Below, piece by piece: positions 1 through 10,810 of a stretch of DNA of 64,000 bases. The position numbers and the translations under genes were made by a program. Source of the stretch: Caprella mutica. Lineage: Eukaryota; Arthropoda; Malacostraca; Amphipoda; Caprellidae. The stretch lies in contig CANNZV010002468.1 of NCBI GenBank assembly GCA_947561585.1, forward strand, positions 32,859 through 96,858, in the 5' to 3' direction. The notes beneath the pieces were generated by a model, which did not search any database, had not been told where the DNA came from, and was given only the letters and a program-made list of their open reading frames with translations. Positions within the stretch are counted from its first letter, which is position 1. The number at the start of each line of letters is the position of its first letter.

Positions 1-355
1 AACTGAAAGTAGCGTCATGTTTAATAGGAGGCAGTAAAATAACATTCAATTATTCTGAAAAGGCAAAATAACCTACGAATGATCAGTTACAGTAAATGAC
101 TCTAATATCTTAGAAATATAGAGAGATTTAATTCAAACCCCAGATGTAATATCAGTTCAAACTTGTTGGTTGAGGTACTCAGAGATTACAAATTTCCTTA
201 AACACAACTACAGTGCTCCTCTGAAGTAATTAATTAATTTAGTAGGGGTTTAACGTCTGCTTCGGAACCAAAGGCCATATCACTGACGTCAAAATGAAAT
301 TAAATACAAGGGACTAGAAGAAGCAGTCATAAAGGAAAGTGGCTCTATGAACAAA

Positions 356-480
356 GTCACTTACCACCGTCGGTGACAATGCTGATTGATGCAGAAAAGC
401 TACTCCGTGAATGCAGTCACTTACCAAGGTATGTGACGAAACGGGACACATGCACCGGTGGCTGCACTCACGGATAGTAG
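356..480. repeat. Paired direct repeat inside an imperfect inverted repeat
   Basis: Two related 22-bp words at 356-377 and 416-437 both begin GTCACTTACC and end GTGAC, each being partly self-complementary. In addition 400-420 (CTACTCCGTGAATGCAGTCAC-like) is complementary, with a few mismatches, to 457-480 (GCTGCACTCACGGATAGTAG). Such nesting is typical of small foldback or MITE remnants. No coding potential. Its class is not known to me. Confidence 0.45.
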
Positions 481-490
481 AGGAAAATGA

Positions 491-521
491 AGAGGTGATA
501 GCGCCCTAGGCGCTATCCTCT
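491..521. repeat. Strong hairpin
   Basis: GATAGCGCC and GGCGCTATC (9 bp, perfect) are separated by CTA, and the stem can be continued by AGAGG/CCTCT across a two-base bulge. It stands out as a GC-rich stem in AT-rich DNA, just after the paired repeat at 356-480, and may be part of the same decayed mobile element. Confidence 0.5.
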
Positions 522-1510
522 AAAACTGCAAGTAGCGCTAAAAAATGATAAACATGGTAAAAATGAAAAAAGACTATTCATAATCCAAATTCAACAGTTC
601 GTGGACCAAGGGCCGCCACCCCTCTTCTCTTCCATTCACCACACACAGCTTCAGGATAGAGCCCCTGGGGGCTCCTCTGAAATACAATTCAATTATTAGT
701 GAAGTTTGTGTCATAAAAAATGTAGAAACAGCAAAACCACGAAAATGTAGATGAATATTTTACCAATCTCAAAATTCTCTGACTTCTATAAAAGCATTAA
801 ATTTTTCCTGACTGGAATTTTTTTCCATAACCTTCCATGACCTGTGGCAACCCTGTTAATAGTAGCAGGCTCTAATCTATCGTCGTTAGAAAGGCATTAT
901 CAATCTCAAAGTTCACATGAGACTCAGAAAGATGGTCGTCAGATCAATTATACGATGACCAGATGGTGTTTTCTCTGTCAAGATATGTGGGACATTCCCA
1001 CATGTGAGGAACTGTCAGATAAACGAAACAGTTAATGTGATGGTTAATAAGCGTGAGGCAGGTGTGGCCAATTAACAGTCTCGCTATGAATGCAACGTGT
1101 CTTCAATTAGGACATAATGGTTCCAAATTTTGAATGGATATTTAGATTTTTCTAAGTTTATTAATGGATTCATGAACTTTACCACATTTCATATCTGAAA
1201 AGTATTTGGGAAATAGTATATGTGAATTGCTATACTGGAGAATGGTTCACCAAAAATGGAAATATCATTAGCAGATCTATCAGCTTCTTCATTTCGATTA
1301 ATTTCATTGTGGCTAGAGACTTAGCATGAGTTCACGGTTATACTCTGGTTCACGATCAGCTCAATTCATATACCGATCTATTTACATACATTGGAGACCC
1401 AATATATTACAAAAATTCTTGATGATAATATCAGGGTTGAAGAGTTTATAGGATTCCTGAAGCTTCTCAACCAATATTCTTGGGAGGTTTTTCCAGCAGT
1501 TAAGTTTAAG

Positions 1511-1650
1511 ACAAAAGAGAGAAAGCAAGAAAGATTGTAAGATGCGAGTCTTAGGGTGCCTGCGCATCAAAAGAGAGAAAGCAAGAAAGATGCGAGGCTC
1601 AGGTGCCTACACACCAAAAGAGAGAAACATGTGAGGCGAGAACTACCACA
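1511..1650. repeat. Three-copy degenerate tandem repeat, units about 50-56 bp
   Basis: The word CAAAAGAGAGAAA recurs at 1512, 1568 and 1615, followed each time by a diverged AAGCAAGAAAGATGCGAG-like tail and a GGTGCCT word. The spacings are 56 and 47 bases. This is a short local duplication; no coding role is suggested. Confidence 0.6.
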
Positions 1651-3505
1651 CACTAAAAGATGACATTAGTATTACTGTTTGCACTTGACAACCATAAAGA
1701 GTGATACCAAACTGACTCTTTGAGATATTACATCTCTTCACTCTTTCTTGCTCGATGCCAGTGTGTGCACCCCGTACATATCCATGTTAATTAATTCAAT
1801 CTTTCTTGATTCGAACCTTTTGGTGTACAGGCCCCCTAATCCAGACAAGATTACTAAGATTTCTGCTCTATAGATTGAAGAAACTGATGGTAATTTCTTC
1901 TTGAGGCAGCTATCACGAAAAGTTACCGAGTCTTCAGCACCTTCATCTCTTTTGGATCTGTGCGAAAATATTGGTGTATAAGAAGTATGAGCCTCATTGT
2001 TTTGAAGTGAGAATGAGAATTGGTCACTATCAAGCAATATTTGCTGTACTTTCAAGCAAGTCGTTAATGATGTCGCTAAAGCAGATATTGAGATTAATCT
2101 GTTTAAAAGGAGTTATTTTGGAGATGAATACACGATTCTTTGCAACCACATAAAATTTCAATATTGTAATGAATTCATCAATCTTCCTCTAGAATTAATA
2201 ACAAAGCCACAACTGTATGGGTTTTTTGCGTTGAAGTTGTTGTAGAAGTTGATTGATGAAGTCTTCGATGCCTTCTGTTCATCTTTTCAGATGGAGGGTG
2301 TTGATTTGAATTATCAACTATTATAATAGAATATTAACTTTTTTATTCTCATCAGTTTCAATATAAATGAGAGAAGAAGAACATAGCTTAGGCAAACTAG
2401 ATAGGTCTTGCTCATCTCTTTGTGGTTTGAATTTGGTTATTTATCCTGGCTGTTTTAATAAACCCTTCCACTCTTGACGGCATTTGCAATAGCCATGTAA
2501 TTGTATGCTATTTCAACACGTTCGTGATTCAAGCAATTATTTGTGTGTTTGTTCCTGGACTTCTCTTCAGTAATGTAGGGGATGGAAGCATGGAACGTAA
2601 CAGAAAATTCAGTCATGTCCACACGCTAAGTATGTAACATGACTGAAATTTCGGCTCTGGGTCTGCGAATGGCATACTTAACGAACGTAATTTATAAAAG
2701 TTATTATAGCTATACAATGTGTGACTAATAACATGCATTACAAAAATAAGAAATAGAGTTTCAGGAGCGGAAAGGTTATAGTCTAGTAGGAAGATAGGGT
2801 TCCCATGATAGATTTTTTTAACTTGCATTTTTATAATCCCTGATGTGTCTGGGAATAGAATTTACTTTGTTTCCATTCAAAAATGTGTCCCATGTAGGTT
2901 TTTAACCCATTTCTTTATCCATCTTGGGATTTCTTAGGACGAAAAAGTTAGGGGTAGAGGAAATACAAAGGAGTTTTTAGCATAGAAAAAAATGAGTAAT
3001 AGATATAATTTTGGTATCATTGGAAAGGATATAAAAAGTACTATCACATCAATCCATCACTTATTTTATCGGCGCACCGATAAGGTCACCAGGGGTCAAA
3101 AGGTCACGTTAAAAAGTTAATATTCAAAATTCAGGTCCTTCGAATTTGTTATCCATCCTGCTTCTAACTTAATTAATATTTTGGATTATACTTTATTTTG
3201 AATGAAAGTGTACATTGATAGGCAGTTTTTAAAAATAAAACAAAATATTTTAATTGAGTATAACAATATTTATCTTTTATGTAAAATCTAGATTTTTTTT
3301 CATAATTCCTGAAATTCCATTTCGACGTATTATTGTTTCCTCTGGCTATCTGTTATATTAAAAGGCCAATTATATGTTCTATGAATCCAAAAACTAATTA
3401 CTTTCATATCTTGCTGTTTTATTTTAGTTAAAACTAATTGGTTAGTAATGTTGAAATATCAATGTATCATCATAACATCTAGTCTTCGTCATCACTACAA
3501 AAATT

Positions 3506-3690
3506 TTAATGGTCTCCTCCATAGTAAAACGTTTCTTCGTCAGTGTCTTCATCACACCGTTCCATTTCTTCTGCAGTCTTTGGAACTAACTCTACCAAGG
3601 CAGGAGGAAGTAGTGGACCACATGACCACACCGGTTCTAAAACACCTTCAACATTTCGTTCCCAACCTTGTTCAGGGTCATATGTCATTG
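3506..3690 (-). CDS. Possible 3' exon or fragment with acidic C-terminus (unidentified)
   Basis: A 60-codon frame on the - strand begins ATG at 3688 and ends TAA. It can be read a few codons further upstream to a possible splice acceptor (TTTTTGCAG) near 3719-3727. The protein has a tryptophan-rich middle (EPVWSCGPLLPPALVELV) and a very acidic tail (EEMERCDEDTDEETFYYGG). The composition is far from random and resembles the C-terminal tails I remember from transposon-encoded proteins of invertebrates, but I cannot name a family. It may be the last exon of a host gene or, more likely, the end of a decayed transposon ORF. Confidence 0.35.
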
Positions 3691-4000
3691 AAGACCAGAA
3701 AATTGAAATCTGTGCTGCAAAAATGAAAGTTAAAAGAATGTATCATGGGGGTGCATGGGAACCCTATCTTCCTCCTCAACTATTAACGAGTTGGTAAAGT
3801 TTTGGTATCTTCATTTTTAGGGGAGGTTCTTTTGTTCCGGATAAGTAAATTTGGTATTAAAATTGAAGTGATCAATGCTACAATAAGGAATTCAGTTTCT
3901 TCTATCAACTCGATTCAAAACACATAATTTACAGTCTATTCCAATTTAACCTATAGTTCCAAACTCCTCAGGTATTTTAAAAGGCGAGCCGAGAGATAGT

Positions 4001-4906
4001 GGCCCGTATGCTAAATCAGGCACTAGCAATTTGAAATAGCACTACACACTATAGACCTAGTGCAACGAAAGATTTCAACTTGAAGTGCCCACCTCTACAC
4101 TACTATTCATAGTGCCTACTTCCACACTACGATTTGGTATGCTAAATCTGGCGAAAGGTGAATTGGGTACTTCAATATTTTATTTAAAGTGTCCTGGAGA
4201 TCACCCTACGAGACCACACTTGGTTTTATTTTCAGTATAGTTTGATGTGTTGACTTGTTTGCCATGGTCCGGGCCCATGGATCTGTTTGGTTTTCATCAA
4301 AGGCATCATTGAGAAATAGCGTAGGAACAACCGCTCATGAATATAAGCGTGTAGCTATTCCGCTTTAATGAAGACCATGTTGATACTATGGCAAATATTT
4401 TCCAAGGACTAATAATTTGCACACTAGGCCAAAACTTCTCACAAATACTTTTTAAAAGAGTAGTGTGGCACTTCAAAATTCGTCAAAAAGCGAAGTAGCA
4501 CCAAAAAGTCTTGCTGTGTAGTGCTAATTTGAAGTTCTTAGTGTGCAGCAGGGTACAGGAACATACACAAAGGGTATAGTAACTAGTAGACGACGCAAAA
4601 ATATGACGTCACCAAGATAACCCATTTCTTGTTTGTGACCGAGCGGCTCATAATTCTTCGTATTTGCATGTTAATATCGAGAAGTTCAAAGTCATATTTT
4701 ATAAGGTTTTCGTGTAAAAGAAAAGCGAAAATGGCGATTGAACCTCAAAGTTGAATATACAGATATAATTCAGGTGTGTTTTTATTGTTCATTTCTTTTA
4801 CTTAGCTAAAACTAAGAACTAGTGCTAGTTATCTGTTAAACTGTAGACACTTTAAAGTGCGCAGTGCTACTTCATAATGCTAGTGCTCTATTTAACACGG
4901 CCCAAT
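4001..4906. mobile_element. Inverted-repeat element (MITE or foldback-like)
   Basis: The left end (GGCCCGTATGCTAAATC, then GGCACTAGCAATTTGAAATAGCACTA) is matched by the reverse complement of the right end at about 4848-4906 (GGGCCGTGTTAAATA, then GCACTAGCATTATGAAGTAGCACT). The arms are about 55-60 bp and imperfect. Words of the type TAGTGCTA or GAAGTAGCAC recur inside (around 4065-4130 and 4460-4550), so the ends seem to be made of subrepeats. No transposase is encoded and no clean target duplication can be seen, so this is a non-autonomous, aged copy. Confidence 0.6.
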
Positions 4907-5041
4907 AATCCTGACCATATATTAACTATTGAGAGCTACTCTACCAGAGATAGTAGAAACATTTATTTGATATCAGGAGTTATTGCAGTGTAGGTACCTG
5001 TGCAGTCCATTGCAGACACCTGTGGAGAAGCTAGGAGATGT

Positions 5042-5050
5042 CTCCACCAC
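5042..5050. repeat. 9-bp target-site duplication, left copy
   Basis: CTCCACCAC here is repeated exactly at 6200-6208, immediately outside the two ends of the foldback element 5051-6199. Nine-base duplications are made by Mutator-like transposases and are also seen flanking Drosophila Foldback elements. Confidence 0.7.
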
Positions 5051-6199
5051 GGTAGCCGGTAAATTGCTCGAAAACAATTGCTCGAAAGACAATTGCTCGA
5101 AAATAATTGCTCGAAAAACAATTGCTCGAATGAACAATTGCTCGAAAGAACAATTGCTCGAAAGACAATTGCTCGAAAAACAATTGCTCGAACGAACAAT
5201 TGATCGAATGAACAATTGCTCGAATTATCAAATTGCTCGAATGAACAAAATTGCTCGAATTATAAAATTGCACAGTTTTCGATTTTATAGAAGTCAGTTA
5301 TTCATGAAGTGGAGCTGCACCTAACAATGCTTGTTTCATTTTGGTAATTGATCATTAATCATTCTATAAATGAATTCAATTATTACACATTCTGCATAAT
5401 CATTTTTTTTTTCCTAAAGACCGTTTGTGTCATCTCGTCTGTAACATGTGAATTGGAATCATGTGGTGAATCAGTACTATTTATATTTTTTTTATCATAA
5501 AACCCGAAATATTTTATAGATTAATTTATTACTAGCCTATATGTATGTGGGTGAAATAACTCTCGGGAGAAACCACCTGAGACAAGTGTGGGGGATGTGG
5601 GTCTAGGTGAACCCGATATCCCTCAGGATATCGGGATGGAAACTTTACTTTCGTGATGAAAAATTACTCTGCCATAACTTTGAGTTATTTCACTTATTGA
5701 GGTGCCACAAACAGATAGGCTAGTAATAAATTAATCTACAAAATTTTTCGGGTTTTATGATAAAAAAAATATGAATAGTAGTGATTCACCACATGATTCC
5801 AATTCACATGTTACATAGGAGATGACACAAATAGTCTAAAAAAAAAAAGATTATGCAGAATGAGTAATAATTAAAATCATTTATAGAATGATTAATGATC
5901 AATTACTGAAAAGAAACTAGGATTGTTAGGAGCAGCTCCACTTCATGAATAACTGACTTTTATAAAATCGAAAACTGTGCACTTTTATAATTCGAGCAAT
6001 TTTGTTCATTCAAACAATTTGTTAATTAGAGCAATTGTTCATTCAAGCAATTGTTCGTTCGAGCAATTGTTTTTCGAGCAATTGTCTTTCGAGCAATTGT
6101 TCTTTCGAGGAATTGTTCATTCAAGTAATTATTTTTCGAGCAATTGTTTTCGAGCAATTGTCTTTCGAGCAATTGTTTTAGAGCAATTTACCTAGAACC
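5051..6199. mobile_element. Foldback transposon with about 510-bp inverted arms
   Basis: The left arm (5051 to about 5560) and right arm (about 5690-6199) are near-perfect reverse complements over their whole length. The outer 200 bp of each arm is a minisatellite with a 14-16 bp unit of the type CAATTGCTCGAAAGA; the inner part is unique sequence. The ends read GGTAGCCGGTAAATTGCTC and, in reverse complement, GGTTCTAGGTAAATTGCTC. The central spacer (about 130 bp) has its own hairpin around CCCGATATCC/GGATATCGGG near 5608-5634. A 9-bp duplication flanks the element. No protein is encoded: the open frames on both strands within the arms are only the subrepeats read in frame. The organisation (subrepeated inverted arms, unique core, 9-bp duplication) is that of Foldback/Galileo-like elements moved in trans by another element. 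Confidence 0.85.
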
Positions 6200-6208
6200 C
6201 TCCACCAC
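6200..6208. repeat. 9-bp target-site duplication, right copy
   Basis: Exact second copy of CTCCACCAC, directly after the right end of the foldback element. Confidence 0.7.
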
Positions 6209-7750
6209 AAGGCCAGAAGATTCATTGTAGTGGGCAGTTTTTCAAACTGTGGAAATAATAATGATGAAGAACCAAATATTTTTAGCTCATTTCTAGTTCA
6301 AACAAACTGTACATAGCTAACTCTATACATGCTGTTAATTGCTGTTGGGATGACTTAGAAGTTATTCGAAATTAGCTCATTTAATTTCTAATTTTACAAA
6401 TTAATTTAGGATAGAAACGGGATTTCATTTGTTTAAATGTTTTGAAGGAATATGTCTACCATAAAACTTTTTTGAAACTGGATTCTGTGGTAAAATATTA
6501 ATACATTTTCAATTTAGCATATGGATCTGTGATAGTAAAGAGCAGTTGTAGTTACCATAGAGGTTTACTTGATTGAAAATTTACTAGATATGCACGAATA
6601 CCATATTGCGATTTTGGTAGTAGAGAATAGTATCAATTACAATTATTTTCATAGTATAGTATCAATAACATTTTAAAGTAGCTACAAGAATAAAGGCCAT
6701 GACACCGAAAATCCTTATTCTATACAAGCTTCTTCATCAGAACAACACTGTCTCGATCCAACAAAGTTTATCATACTGTGAAAAGGACTTGTTCGTATAA
6801 ATCGGATGCCGTAATAAAATGACTTATATTCCATACATCCATGGTGTACAATAGATATAGTTGTTGGTCTCAGTTAGTGTTTCGTGTAAGTAGCACTGTT
6901 ATGTGGCCATCAGCAAGGCAACAGTTAAAAAGCTGATTTAAGTAATTCATTAGTTAACATAACATGTCATTATAGTTGATAGACATGATGAGTTTTTTGG
7001 AACTACTAAGACTTTGAATTTTAATTTCATCATGTTCCTGTGATGAAGTGATATAGCTAAATGATTCGGGTCACTGTGTACTATGCTTTGATCCTGAACA
7101 TCAGACATGTGTGATGTAATGAGTTATTTAATATGTATTCAGATAAAGATCAAAGCAAAAAATATGTACTGTATTGTGGTTCTAGGTAAATTCACCGAAA
7201 ACACATTCGCCGAAAATATGACAATTTTTTAGCAGACTAAGGTTTACTATAAAAATTTAAGTTTATTGAACATCCTGTGTTGAATGAGTACTTAAAATTG
7301 ATCAGATTTTTTATTAACTATTAATCAATTGTCTGGTTTTAATGCCATATAAAAGCTTGTTTTTTAGTCCCATTATAATAGTTTTTAAAATAAATTTGGT
7401 CGGGGTTTAACGTCTGCTTTCTCCATATCGTCAATATTTTATAAAAGGAATAGTTATATGAATATTCTTAAAATGCTTTACAAAGGATATACAGAGTTCA
7501 ATTAAAAATATTCTATTATTTAAAGATGTTATAAAACGTGATTATTTCTAAAGAACAAATTAATTATAAAAATATGTTAAACTAGACTGGTTCCAATTTG
7601 ACAGTCACTTGCGTGTGCATACATTTCACCTACACCCTGTTACTGAATCTGAAACGGTTATAGCCAGCAAAATTAAAGATATGGTTGAATGCTATATCAA
7701 CAAGATTTTTTACACTTGTATCAAATTCATTTAACTAAGCATTTAACTAG
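6209..7750. other. Intergenic, with one orphan foldback terminus
   Basis: No gene is visible. At about 7179-7222 the sequence GGTTCTAGGTAAATTCACCG, followed by ACACATTCGCCGAAAA, has the same first 15 bases as the right terminus of the foldback element 5051-6199 and a related but different subrepeat. It therefore looks like one end of a second, related element whose partner end is not in the neighbourhood. At 7393-7420 a GGGGTTTAACGTCTGCTT word repeats one found at 244-262, probably a dispersed repeat. Confidence 0.45.
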
Positions 7751-8042
7751 TCCTTCAATACTGGTGTAGCTGTTTGCTAAGTGTTTTAAAGGTTGCTATT
7801 TTTATCTCTGTATTTAAATCTGGTAATCGTCTGGAAGTAGGTAACTATAGGCCTTAAATCTGTACTGAAACTATTTAACAGCGAATTGGAGAAGTGTATT
7901 TCTAACTTGATACTCTATAGTCTATTATCTCTCAGTCAATTTGGTTTCCAAAGTAAGAAATCTACTTTTGATGCTGTTTGCTGATTGATTGACTCAACCC
8001 AAAGAATCATGTATAGCTCTCATTCTAGACTTATGCAAGACG

Positions 8043-8297
8043 ATACCGAAGTATTCACCGATACCATGCCGATACCTCAGTTTTTCAACGATACAGATAC
8101 CTAGATTTTCACAGATATCAATACCCTGCTGATAACGATACCTAGATCTTCACAGATACTGATACACTGCCAATACAGATACCTAGATTTTCACCGATAG
8201 TGATGCGGTACTTTGACTATTTAAGCGAGATCAAAAATTTTGACTATTTAAATGAGATTCTTCCGATACCGATACTTCGTCCCATCGTCCATCCCTA
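8043..8297. mobile_element. Small GATACC-rich insertion in the LINE relic
   Basis: The LINE reading frame is interrupted between LDLCK and TYDTVDH by about 255 bases made of degenerate GATACC/CGATACC words. Its right end in reverse complement reads TAGGGATGGACGATGGGAC, the style of a hAT-type terminal repeat with GTATCGGTATCGG behind it. The left end is not well preserved and no 8-bp duplication is evident, so the class is inferred only. Confidence 0.45.
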
Positions 8298-8386
8298 CAT
8301 ATGACACTGTTGATCATAATATCTTGCTGAAAAAATTACATTGTTAGGTATTAGAGGAGTGGTTTGGTAATGGATTAGGAGTTATA

Positions 8387-8561
8387 CAGTGTGTTCGCAA
8401 AAAATGTATCCACTGCCATCGAAAATATCTCAAGTCCTATTTAGAATTCATTAATATTAATCTACGTAGCTATCTATGGAAACAATATATTATGCATATT
8501 TTCGTGAAATGATGAATAATGTAGATTCAAGGCAGTGGATATATTTTTTGCGGACACACTG
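8387..8561. mobile_element. 175-bp mariner-type MITE with TA duplication
   Basis: The ends CAGTGTGTTCGCAAAAAATG (left) and CAGTGTGTCCGCAAAAAATA (reverse complement of right) continue as TATCCACTGCC, giving about 31-bp terminal inverted repeats with two differences. TA flanks both sides (8385-8386 and 8562-8563). There is no coding capacity. It sits inside the LINE relic and so is younger than it. Confidence 0.85.
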
Positions 8562-8809
8562 TATATGTAATAGGCATCATTGTGTTAAAGATAACTCTTG
8601 TGTTTCTGATAAGGTGACCATTAGTATTTATATATTCAGAGATAATTATATATATTTTTTTTTTTCTGACAATACAACTTTAGCAGGATCAGCCAATAAA
8701 TTACGTTACCTTACTGCGCATTTTCAACTACGAGAAGGAAAAGGTAAATTTTTATTGGCTTGTATGAAATCAACTATCATTGAATAGTAAATTGTTAATA
8801 AATCAGTAG

Positions 8810-8958
8810 CTAGCTACCTAGATAATTGATGAGAAGAATAGTATTCATATGTTTTTGAAACTTATTCAAACGTTTCAAAAGAAAGTGATTTTGAAGACAA
8901 ATCGTTAGTTGAGCACTTGCATCAGTTTCAACCATGATCGCTATCCAAACATTAGTAG
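8810..8958 (-). CDS. Candidate last exon of the MAX-like gene
   Basis: Downstream of the zipper exon on the - strand, an acceptor-like AG at 8959-8960 (GATAGATAG) opens a frame that accepts the phase left by the previous exon and runs 49 codons to TAG at 8810-8812. It contains ETDASAQLTICLQNHF, which faintly recalls the SSAQLQTNYP stretch that follows the zipper in animal MAX. The acceptor has a poor pyrimidine tract, and the exon lies right beside the LINE relic, so this is only a candidate. Confidence 0.3.
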
Positions 8959-9006
8959 CTATCTATCTAACTAAATAGGAAAAACTATTTTTGAATGATA
9001 TCTTAC

Positions 9007-10644
9007 TTTGCTGGACCAGAACAACATTCTGGTGATTGAGAAAAGCAAGATCCTTTTGATAGATTTCTAATCTTTTTTTAAGCGCCGTGATAATACCACA
9101 GGCATTTTCCAGAACTTCAGAACGGGAGTACTGCAATAGATTATTTTGTTAACATCTAAAGATTTCAAATAGTATTATTTTAGATGGTTAAGAGAAGTTA
9201 TATCCACTACAAGGTAATGCAAAGAGACATTAGGAGAAGAAGGTCTCACAGAAGAAAGGACAGTGAAAGAATGCTAAATCGAAGACTCAGCAACTACAGG
9301 GAGCAGTATTAGGCATCGATGGATAAGAGACCTAGGCAGTCAGTCTGCTTACCCATGGGTGTAGCAAGACAGAAGGAAAGATACAAAAAAGCAGATGAAA
9401 AATAAAACCACCAAACTAAAAAAAACTAAACAACAAAAACATTAAACAGAAGAAGTTCAACATAGAGGTAGTCTTTTGAGGAAAATGAGATAGCAGCAAT
9501 AATTATATAAAACCTATTGAAATTTCAATTAAATACCGATTTAGAAAAACAAAACTAACTAATAATAAGTTAGCCTAGCCCCTCAACCAGATTATGACCA
9601 TTTCTTAAATACTTTGACAAGGTATTGTTTAAAATAAAGAACAATACTTTATACAATACATAATCTAATTAACGAGGTTTTAAATACCTTTCAGTTTATT
9701 TATATGATCGAGTTGGCAATTAATTAATTGTTTTTCTTAGAAGCTAAAATTCCACAAACAATCTTATTTTAGTGGTTGAGGATGCACAAACAGCTGTAAT
9801 AAATCAATAATTTTTATAACAAATTCAAGTTACAGCATTAAACTACACACCTTTTTACCAGGTACAGCTGGTATACATCTACGTAGAGTTGAGAAGGAGT
9901 TTTTCATAAGATATCGTCTTCTCCTCTCCAGTGAATTTTGATGAGCTCTTTTGGACACAGAGTCAGAACCATCTCCTCTTAATGAGTCTAGGTCATCATC
10001 TTCAATCTGAAAGAAATATCAAAAAGGAATTAGATGAGAATAGGTTCCAATTATTTAGCAAATAAAACCTAATTTGCTGGGCTGGGTAGTCCTTAAAATT
10101 GTTTTGTATATTATGCTGGTTTTTGTTAATATATTGGAGTGAATACCAACACTTCAACTTAAACTGTGAGGGAATATTTTGATGAAAGAAAGAAATTTAC
10201 AGTGATCAAGTCTACAAATTAATTAATTTCTATCATAATGCTTCATCAGATAATTGTTAATAGTATATTTACTAATTTCCCTTCTTCAGTCAGATAATAT
10301 TAAAAAAAAATTAATTATTCGAAGAGGGAAGGGTGTAAACAACATTTAGAAATAGATCAGAAGCATCCATAGTTTTTAAGAAATTTTATGGATGTAGCTA
10401 TACCGAGATATAGGACATTTAAGGTACTTTTACATAAAATGAAGATGGAACAATGAGAATACACACAATTTCATTAAAGTTACATGGATAACTTCATTTT
10501 CAAGTTTGGTAACATAGACCCTTCCTCCATTGAACAAGTCATAGCTATCTACTTTACTAATAGCTATATACATCAAATAAACAGAATACTCACATCACTC
10601 TCATTTTCAACATCTCTGTCGTAATCACTCACATTGGAAGACAT
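9007..10644 (-). CDS. Max-like: MAX-like bHLH-leucine zipper transcription factor (3 exons seen)
   Basis: The three coding exons are 10594-10644, 9851-10006 and 9007-9130. Exon 1 (17 codons, MSSNVSDYDRDVENESD) ends at a GTGAGT donor. Exon 2 (52 codons) opens after TTTCAG with an acidic run IEDDD, then the basic region KRAHQNSLERRRR, helix 1 (MKNSFSTLR) and the loop. It stops at AAG before GTGTGT, which is where I recall animal MAX genes having an intron (after GEK). Exon 3 after TTGCAG begins YSRSEVLENACGIITALKKR and runs into a zipper ending LNHQNVVLVQQ, matching SRAQILDKAT and the QN-LL-QQ zipper tail of MAX; it ends phase 1 at GTAAGA. Phases agree throughout. MAX is the obligate partner of MYC, MAD/MXD and MNT at CACGTG sites in the nucleus. 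Oddity: the second histidine of the AHHN motif, which contacts the E-box, is glutamine here. The divergence suggests a paralogue. The family call is firm; the C-terminus is not. Confidence 0.85.
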
Positions 10645-10680
10645 TTTAAAAGAAAAGAAGAAAAAATATCTGAAATATGT
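10594..10680 (-). other. First coding exon start and upstream acceptor of the MAX-like gene
   Basis: The ATG at 10642-10644 lies 25 bases inside an exon that begins after an ATATTTCAG acceptor ending at 10670. It is therefore preceded by an intron, and a separate leader exon is expected further upstream. Confidence 0.6.
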
Positions 10681-10810
10681 TTAATAGGGTTTAATTATTT
10701 ATTAAATGGTCAAAAACACAGTTGTCATATAATTTTTTATGAAGGAATTAATTAGCAGTATTCTACATCTAACTTCTTCAATAAATTAAAAAATATACAG
10801 AAGAGTGTAC

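Larger units (their letters stand above)
1..3440. other. Unassigned AT-rich stretch
   Basis: I find no gene, exon or complete transposon here that I can defend. The open frames (for example near 844, 1382, 1738 and 2613) are short, have no recognisable motif and are what AT-rich DNA gives by chance. The only visible structure is three small repeats or hairpins listed separately and a palindrome at about 3068-3088 (TTATCGG, four bases, CCGATAA) followed by GGTCACC-like words, which looks like the edge of an old interspersed repeat. Confidence 0.5.
7755..8790 (+). pseudogene. Decayed non-LTR retrotransposon reverse transcriptase
   Basis: Read across several frames, the + strand gives the ordered landmarks of a Jockey/CR1-type LINE reverse transcriptase. 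Near 7820-7860 there is a PVFKSGNR-like stretch before NYRP. At about 7940-7975 LSQFGFQSKKSTFDAV matches the QFGF-KSTxDA box. At about 8028-8045 and again from 8298 the LDLCK / YDTVDHNILLKKL box is split by an insertion. At about 8570-8620 NRHHCVKDNSCVSDKVTI is the stretch that precedes the PQGS box, and at about 8670 SDNTTLAGSA is a decayed ADDTTL catalytic box. Frameshifts, stops, a lost catalytic aspartate and two inserted elements show that it is dead. It is related to the LINE fragment at 36.5-38.7 kb. Confidence 0.75.

Noticed and set aside
244..262. GGGGTTTAACGTCTGC word shared with 7403-7420 as a SINE
   Set aside because: Only about 20 bases are shared and no polymerase III boxes or tail are visible, so a SINE call is not supported.
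4963..6195. Frames of 72-113 aa in the foldback arms
   Set aside because: Subrepeat translations (SNCFEQL-like), mirrored on both strands of an inverted repeat.
9180..9420. GC-richer stretch in the MAX-like intron as an extra exon
   Set aside because: Stops in all frames and no paired splice sites; the flanking exons already join in phase.
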